This document shows positions 6,694-10,599 of a stretch of 10,599 nucleotides of DNA, piece by piece. Within the stretch, counting starts at the first letter, position 1. Every line of letters starts with the position of its first letter. The notes below the pieces were generated by a model that saw only the letters and a list, made by a program, of their open reading frames with translations, was not told the origin of the DNA and ran no database searches. Both the position numbers and the translations under genes were made by a program. The DNA comes from Smittium culicis (Eukaryota > Kickxellomycota > Harpellomycetes > Harpellales > Legeriomycetaceae), in assembly GCA_001970855.1 (NCBI GenBank), contig LSSN01006100.1:1-10599 (forward strand), written 5' to 3'.

Positions 6694-7462
6694 TTTTTTT
6701 CAACACCAAAATACCAACTTAATTAATACTTTACCATCTTTATAACCGAGATATTCTTTACTTTATAATTACTATATTACTATATTAAAACCTAACTTTA
6801 TCATTATTTTACTCTATTAAACGCCAATTCTTTCTAAAAGTAAGAAAGATATTAACACGAAAAAGGTATAAAAACCCCTTAAAAAACACTTTTATTACAT
6901 TACCCAAAAATTTTATAAGAAAATAATACCTAAAAAATAAAATTCTCTTTAAAAGACCAAAATAAAACAAAAATTAAAAACATCTATTTATTAAATAGTT
7001 AAACTTATATAGTGCCGCACTAGGTTAAAATCGGCGACATATTTACCTTCATACTCACATTTTATTTAGACCTTAATGAAAATAAATTTTCAAAGGTTAA
7101 GAGCTATGTGAGATATTCAAAACCTATAGGTGGAATTGTTTTTTTTTGAAAAAAATAGATGGAGGTTTTAATAGTATATTAAATGAAGATTGTAGCAGAT
7201 ATTATAGAAAAATGATAAAGTATTTGCTTTATTCATCAAGTAGAGAGATAATTGAGCAATGTAGTTACAAATATTTTATAATTAATTTTAAAATATTTTA
7301 GTTTATTTTATATAAATTAGAGTTAAAAACTATTATAATTAATCAAAAATATATATAAAAATATTAAAATAGGAAATATTGTGTGAATATGATCATTTCA
7401 CTTTAAGCGATTGTGTATTTATTATTTAATTAATTCATAAATTATTCGCTACGGTTTATATT
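6694..7462. other. Transposon interior, right part, no gene
   Basis: No gene is visible. A 13-bp palindrome, TAGTGC-C-GCACTA, lies at 7010-7022, followed by TCGGCGACA; this is the richest GC spot of the region. It resembles a Tc1-type end (TAGTGCCG...), but I found no convincing partner, so a nested element is not called. The rest is A/T-rich with stops in all frames. Confidence 0.4.
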
Positions 7463-7487
7463 AATAATTTTTTAATAAAAAATTATT
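7463..7487. repeat. 11-bp-arm A/T hairpin
   Basis: AATAATTTTTT (7463-7473) and AAAAAATTATT (7477-7487) are perfect arms around AAT. There are no G or C bases, so chance formation is quite possible in this composition. Confidence 0.5.
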
Positions 7488-8350
7488 TTCTTTAATAGAA
7501 GCAGCTTTTGATTGATTTATCGTTTAATCGTTCGATGACCTTACCTCTTTATTATTTTACCAGATCATCAGAATATTTTATTTCGTTTAAAAGTTTGAAC
7601 AGTTGTATTTTATTTCTTCGAATTGGATTTAATTGAAATGGGTGGGAGGGGTTCGTTAAATATGATTTCTTTGAATTTATTTCGACTATGAATAGAGTTA
7701 TTTCTGATTTTAGTTATTTGTTGAATAAAATTGTCCAAACAAATCATGTTTTGTATTATCTTAGAATCATCAGGATTGGATTTTTTTTCTAAAGCCTATT
7801 TTTAAGTAATTTTAAAAAGTATGATAGCTTTCTCAAGATCATTTGTGTTTAAATATAGATAATAAGCTATTGAATAGATAATCTAATTTTAATTCGTAGA
7901 AGAGTTATAATTAATAAAAAATAATATAGTGATAATATCGAAAAAGGGTAATATTAATGATAAATTTATTAGGACAATAAAAAGTATAAAAAAGAAAGTT
8001 TAAGAAATAGGTATAGAAAGTTTTATTAGTTAAAATTTAAGAAAAATATAAGATATTATAATTAAAGCTCCAGCCAATTTTGATTCAAGTGTGTAGAATA
8101 AGATAAAGAAAAAGACGAATAAAAAGAAAAAATGGGGATTGGGATGTAGTACAAATAAAGGTCAGTAATTATAAAAAAAAATTATCACAGAAACATTTAA
8201 AAAAACATTGGCGAATTGAATAAAGTTATCTATTGAAAGGAAGAGCTTAATTGATGCTAATATATTCTATTATTTTTACTTAAAATGCACTACAGCAAGT
8301 TGGTTGTTTTTATTCAATCCAATTCAAGAAAAGAGCCTTTGCAAAACTGT
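7488..8350. other. Transposon interior before the right end, no gene
   Basis: Low-complexity A/T-rich DNA with a purine-rich + strand from about 7900 to 8160 (many AAAG and GAAA words). No frame has recognisable motifs. Confidence 0.5.
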
Positions 8351-8354
8351 TTGC

Positions 8355-8515
8355 GACTTTTACAAAATCAAAAGCAACTTTTTCAAAATTTTTTAGACAA
8401 AATAGTTTAGACAAAATTGCATAATTATTAAGAAAAATGATTTTGCAACGCAATGCTAAATTTTTTTTTTTGCAAAATTTTTTTGGTGATATGCAAAATA
8501 TTATGGAAAACCCTG
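8355..8515 (-). repeat. Right terminal inverted repeat
   Basis: This end mirrors the left end: ATGGAAAACCCTG (8503-8515), GGTG with ATGCAAAATA (8485-8500), TTTTGCAACGC (8441-8451), TAAGAAAAA, CAAAATTG and AACTTTTTCAAAA (8376-8388). A short direct duplication, TTTAGACAAAAT at 8392-8403 and again at 8406-8417, is present only here, making the two ends asymmetric in their subterminal part. Confidence 0.8.
8392..8417. repeat. Subterminal 14-bp tandem duplication
   Basis: Two identical 12-bp words, TTTAGACAAAAT, are offset by 14 bp inside the right terminal repeat. Subterminal repeats of DNA transposons often serve as extra transposase binding sites; here that is only a possibility. Confidence 0.6.
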
Positions 8516-8517
8516 TA

Positions 8518-8715
8518 ATATTTATCAGTATGTATTTAATTTTTTGTTCAAAAAAGTTCGGGTGAATTAAGAATTTTTATTTGCCAACATATGGAAGCGT
8601 AGTTTTTATTTCAAAATTTACAAGTTTATTCGAAATAAGTTGATTTATTTGAGATAAAACCAGATATTTCTAAATATATCTAGTTATTTTAGGTTACTGA
8701 GAATGATTCAAATAA
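8518..8715. other. Spacer after the transposon
   Basis: A+T-rich DNA with several TTCGAAATAA/TTTCAAAAT-type words. I see no gene. Confidence 0.45.
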
Positions 8716-8829
8716 AGCAGAACTATTATCCTTTCCCGCGCGATAGACTATTTTGACCCACCATATTTTGCCAACAGGGTTCAATTAAGAAACTTTAATT
8801 TTGAGGCTTTAAGAAATATTGGTATATTG
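8716..8829 (+). other. Coding-like GC pocket, 38 codons, unknown
   Basis: One + strand frame runs open between TAA at 8713 and TAA at 8830. It contains SRAIDYFDPPYFANRVQLR and FEALRNIGIL. The DNA holds CCCGCGCGAT (8735-8744) and GACCCACC, an abrupt rise in G+C from the background. There is no ATG in the frame. It could be an exon relic. Equally, the word ATTTTGCCAACAGGGTT may be a fragment of a transposon end, since it shares CAGGGTT and CACCA-like words with the nearby terminal repeat. No family is recognised. Confidence 0.2.
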
Positions 8830-8832
8830 TAA

Positions 8833-9274
8833 ATTAACAACAAATAATAAAATTTCTTATAAACAATGAACGAATAGTAAATTAGCTTTTTTTTAAGAGT
8901 GTTGGACGGGAAAGGGTTATTAAGTAATTTTTATTAAAAAGTTAAGCGCATATGCTTTAATTAATTTCGTTGAAAAAAAAAAATCAAACTAATTATTCCC
9001 GAAATATAAAAGTTATTTCATTTACCCAATAGGAAATTTATATTTTTCGAATTATTATAAAGTAACAACTTTATTAGCTTTTTTTCTATTTGTATATCTT
9101 GATAACTACCTTCAAAATCCCTTTCCTGTCCAATTCTCTTTAAAAATATGTATTTTATGATTCGTTTATGAATTACAAGTATATTTATTATTTTGTGTTA
9201 TTTCGAAATAAACCAATATATGAATGAATATCGAAATTAAAGTATTTTATTTGATAGCTGTTGGCTATATTTTG
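8833..9274. other. Intergenic stretch, no gene
   Basis: A/T-rich DNA. A loose inverted pair, ATTTCGA (9201-9207) with TCGAAAT (9231-9237), is the only structure. No frame is worth calling. Confidence 0.45.
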
Positions 9275-9276
9275 TA

Positions 9277-9305
9277 GGTCAAAAACATTCTAACGCCCGT
9301 GAAAG
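9277..9305. repeat. Dispersed block, copy B (GCCCG motif)
   Basis: The block reads GGTCAAAAACATTCTAACGC followed by CCGTGAAAG and matches 4749-4777 at 23 of 29 positions in the same orientation. Here it lies outside the inverted-repeat element, so the block does not belong exclusively to that element. On the minus strand it reads FTGVRMFLTYKI before a stop. Confidence 0.5.
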
Positions 9306-9840
9306 GGATATAATAGCTCTATTGTTTTAGAAAAGTATTTTTTTTTAAAAATTTTTTTTACTAAACGATCAAAATACTTTCAATGATTAAAGATGATTTT
9401 AATTTAGCGAGATCTATTTTTTATTGTCTGATCATTTAATAAAAAAAGTAGTTTATAATAAAGAAAAATTTTCATAGCGTGAAGATAGTTAATAAGCACT
9501 GTAATAAATTGATATAGATATTTATACTAGAATATATATGCTTTCTGGTATATATTGATATGTTATAAACAATAGACTAAATATATACTTATTGAAATCT
9601 CAACCGAGGAAAATAGCTCAACAAAACTGCAACTTGAACATATTGCTGTGTTTAAAGTCAACTGCTTTGCATAAAAAGTCCTGAAATTTAGTTAAATAAA
9701 AGCATTTATCATTATAACTATATAAAAGCGCAAAAAACAAAAAAGTAAGATGTAAAATTGGTATTTTTCAAAATCAAAACGAAAGCAAAGCTGGAGGTTA
9801 AAATAAACTTGGGGACTAAGTAGGCGAGTATATTATAAGG
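9306..9840. other. Intergenic stretch, no gene
   Basis: A/T-rich DNA with long A and T runs near 9339-9360. No repeat or frame stands out. Confidence 0.45.
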
Positions 9841-10300
9841 CTAGAGTATCCTTATGATATCAAATAAATAAAACTTGTTAAAATAGCGTTCAAGGAAATT
9901 TATGTAAATACTTTAACTGATCTTGATCGTAAGTGTAATATCTTGTAAAAATTATTTAAAAAAGAATTGTGAATGAGTCTTTAATTAACTCCAAAAACAA
10001 GAGTGGTTTCAGAAAAAGATATGAAGAGATATAGAGATATAGAGGCATTAATAAAAATCACAAATTAATTTAAAGGGCAAAATTATAATTGTCCCTGCTA
10101 AAGAATATCAAACAAGATTTTCTATTAGATTGTTGTATGAACAATATGGATCTACATGCTATATAAAGTCTTATGAAATAACTTATGCAGACAATGAATA
10201 ATAACTGAAGCTTAACCATCCTCAAGATAATACCAAGTTTATCAGCATATGTTTTCGTCAAAGTCATAGCAAAATCCTTTTTACTACATATACTATATTT
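9841..10300 (+). pseudogene. Possible degenerate coding relic, unknown family
   Basis: Two collinear + strand segments have protein-like composition. In the first (9841-10065), readable pieces such as IAFKEIYVNTLTDLDRKCNI and VVSEKDMKRYRDIEALIK are interrupted by stops at 9865, 9946, 9970 and 9982. A one-base shift leads into a second frame open over 10055-10198. That frame contains KIIIVPAKEYQTRFSIRLLY and ends in two adjacent TAA codons (10199-10204), after which the frame stays open to about 10300. Varied amino-acid use and continuity across the shift suggest a dead gene. Open stretches of 48 codons are nevertheless not rare in this composition, and I recognise no family or catalytic motif. 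The opposite-strand open frame at 10070-10267 looks like its shadow. Confidence 0.25.
10025..10044. repeat. 8-bp tandem repeat, 2.5 copies
   Basis: AGAGATAT occurs twice, followed by AGAG. It lies inside the possible coding relic, where it would encode the KRYRDIEA stretch, so it may be a small slippage expansion. Confidence 0.6.
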
Positions 10301-10599
10301 TAATACTGATATTTTATCCGTTCCCTCTCAAAAATACACAATAAATCACTTAAATATTCAAAAACTTGTATTTGTGTAGTAATAAAATTGGGCAAAATGA
10401 GTTAATTAAAATGGTACATATTCTTTTTGATTTGATTTGAGTAAAAAGGCTAAACTTTTAATTATAATTGCAGTTAAATATATTAATAAGGCGAAATTTA
10501 TTGTAAAATGATATGGGTAGTTCTTTATGAAGAGGTCATTTTATAGTGTAAAAAGTTTCAGTGTATAAAATCGCATAAAAAATAATCGGCCAATGAGTA
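10301..10599. other. A+T-rich end of window, nothing recognised
   Basis: Stops in every frame. I see no repeat, RNA gene or motif that I can support. Confidence 0.5.

Larger units (their letters stand above)
4040..8515. mobile_element. 4.48-kb TIR DNA transposon with TA target duplication
   Basis: CAGGGTTTTCCAT begins at 4040, directly after a TA (4038-4039), and its exact reverse complement ends at 8515, directly before a TA (8516-8517). Similarity continues inward for about 170 bp with gaps. Duplication of a TA target on insertion is the hallmark of the Tc1/mariner (IS630) superfamily, and a decayed transposase of that superfamily (5815-6641) sits almost exactly at the element's midpoint. 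The length is large for Tc1-type elements, which are usually 1-2.5 kb. The interior therefore probably holds extra or nested DNA, or the element is a non-autonomous carrier. I see no intact gene inside, so it cannot encode its own mobility. The boundaries are well supported; the family assignment is less so. Confidence 0.8.

Noticed and set aside
6509..6709. 66-codon minus-strand open frame
   Set aside because: It lies antisense across the end of the transposase relic and its flanking inverted repeat; treated as a shadow.
5196..7030. Possible ends of a nested Tc1 element (about 5196-5217 with about 7009-7030)
   Set aside because: Best alignment gives about 16 of 22 matches in A/T-rich words, the TAGTGC core is only partly shared, and there is no clear TA duplication; not distinguishable from chance.
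10070..10267. 65-codon minus-strand open frame
   Set aside because: It overlaps the more protein-like + strand frame and is rich in residues typical of antisense A/T-rich DNA; treated as a shadow.
1..10599. tRNA or other structured RNA genes, CRISPR array, bacterial promoters
   Set aside because: I looked for GGTTC-type T-loop words with matching stems, regularly spaced direct repeats and operon structure and found none that held up.

Overview
The window is very A+T-rich eukaryotic nuclear DNA with no intact protein-coding gene that I can defend. Long homopolymer runs, short open frames that mostly lack ATG, a decayed Tc1/IS630-type transposase, a TA-flanked inverted-repeat element, and dispersed arrays of GAA/TTC (heat-shock-element-like) pentamers all point to a repeat-rich, A+T-rich genome. 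An arbuscular mycorrhizal fungus (Glomeromycotina, Rhizophagus-like) fits best, judging from general knowledge of such genomes and of the transposase family. That assignment is inference, and no gene in the window proves it.

Layout. Bases 1-450 are featureless A+T-rich DNA. Bases 455-641 hold palindromes followed by two strong GAA/TTC arrays (541-588 and 604-641). A TATAAAA lies 37 bp downstream, but no long reading frame follows it. Bases 690-3310 are mostly structureless. They contain a 13-bp minisatellite (1473-1524), a short coding-like stretch (1797-1913), two related blocks that look like transposon ends (2111-2143, 2453-2490), a 26-bp palindrome and some hairpins. Bases 3311-3480 hold a 10-bp-period GAA array and a decayed sister of the first GAA/TTC array. 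A C/T-rich pocket lies at 3671-3735.

Bases 4040-8515 form the main object: a 4.48-kb DNA transposon bounded by TA dinucleotides. It has a perfect 13-bp terminal inverted repeat (CAGGGTTTTCCAT) that extends imperfectly for about 170 bp inward. At its centre (5815-6641) lies a + strand Tc1/mariner-superfamily (IS630-type) transposase broken by many stops and frame slips. It is undecided whether this is the element's own transposase or a nested insertion.

Downstream of the element (8516-10599) are a coding-like GC pocket (8716-8829), a diverged second copy of a 30-bp block also present inside the element (4749-4777 and 9277-9305), and a frame-shifted coding-like stretch (9841-10300) of unknown family.

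The pieces do not form a working pathway. The window reads as a transposon graveyard, with one promoter-like cluster that deserves a check. I saw no tRNA, rRNA, CRISPR array or bacterial-type operon.
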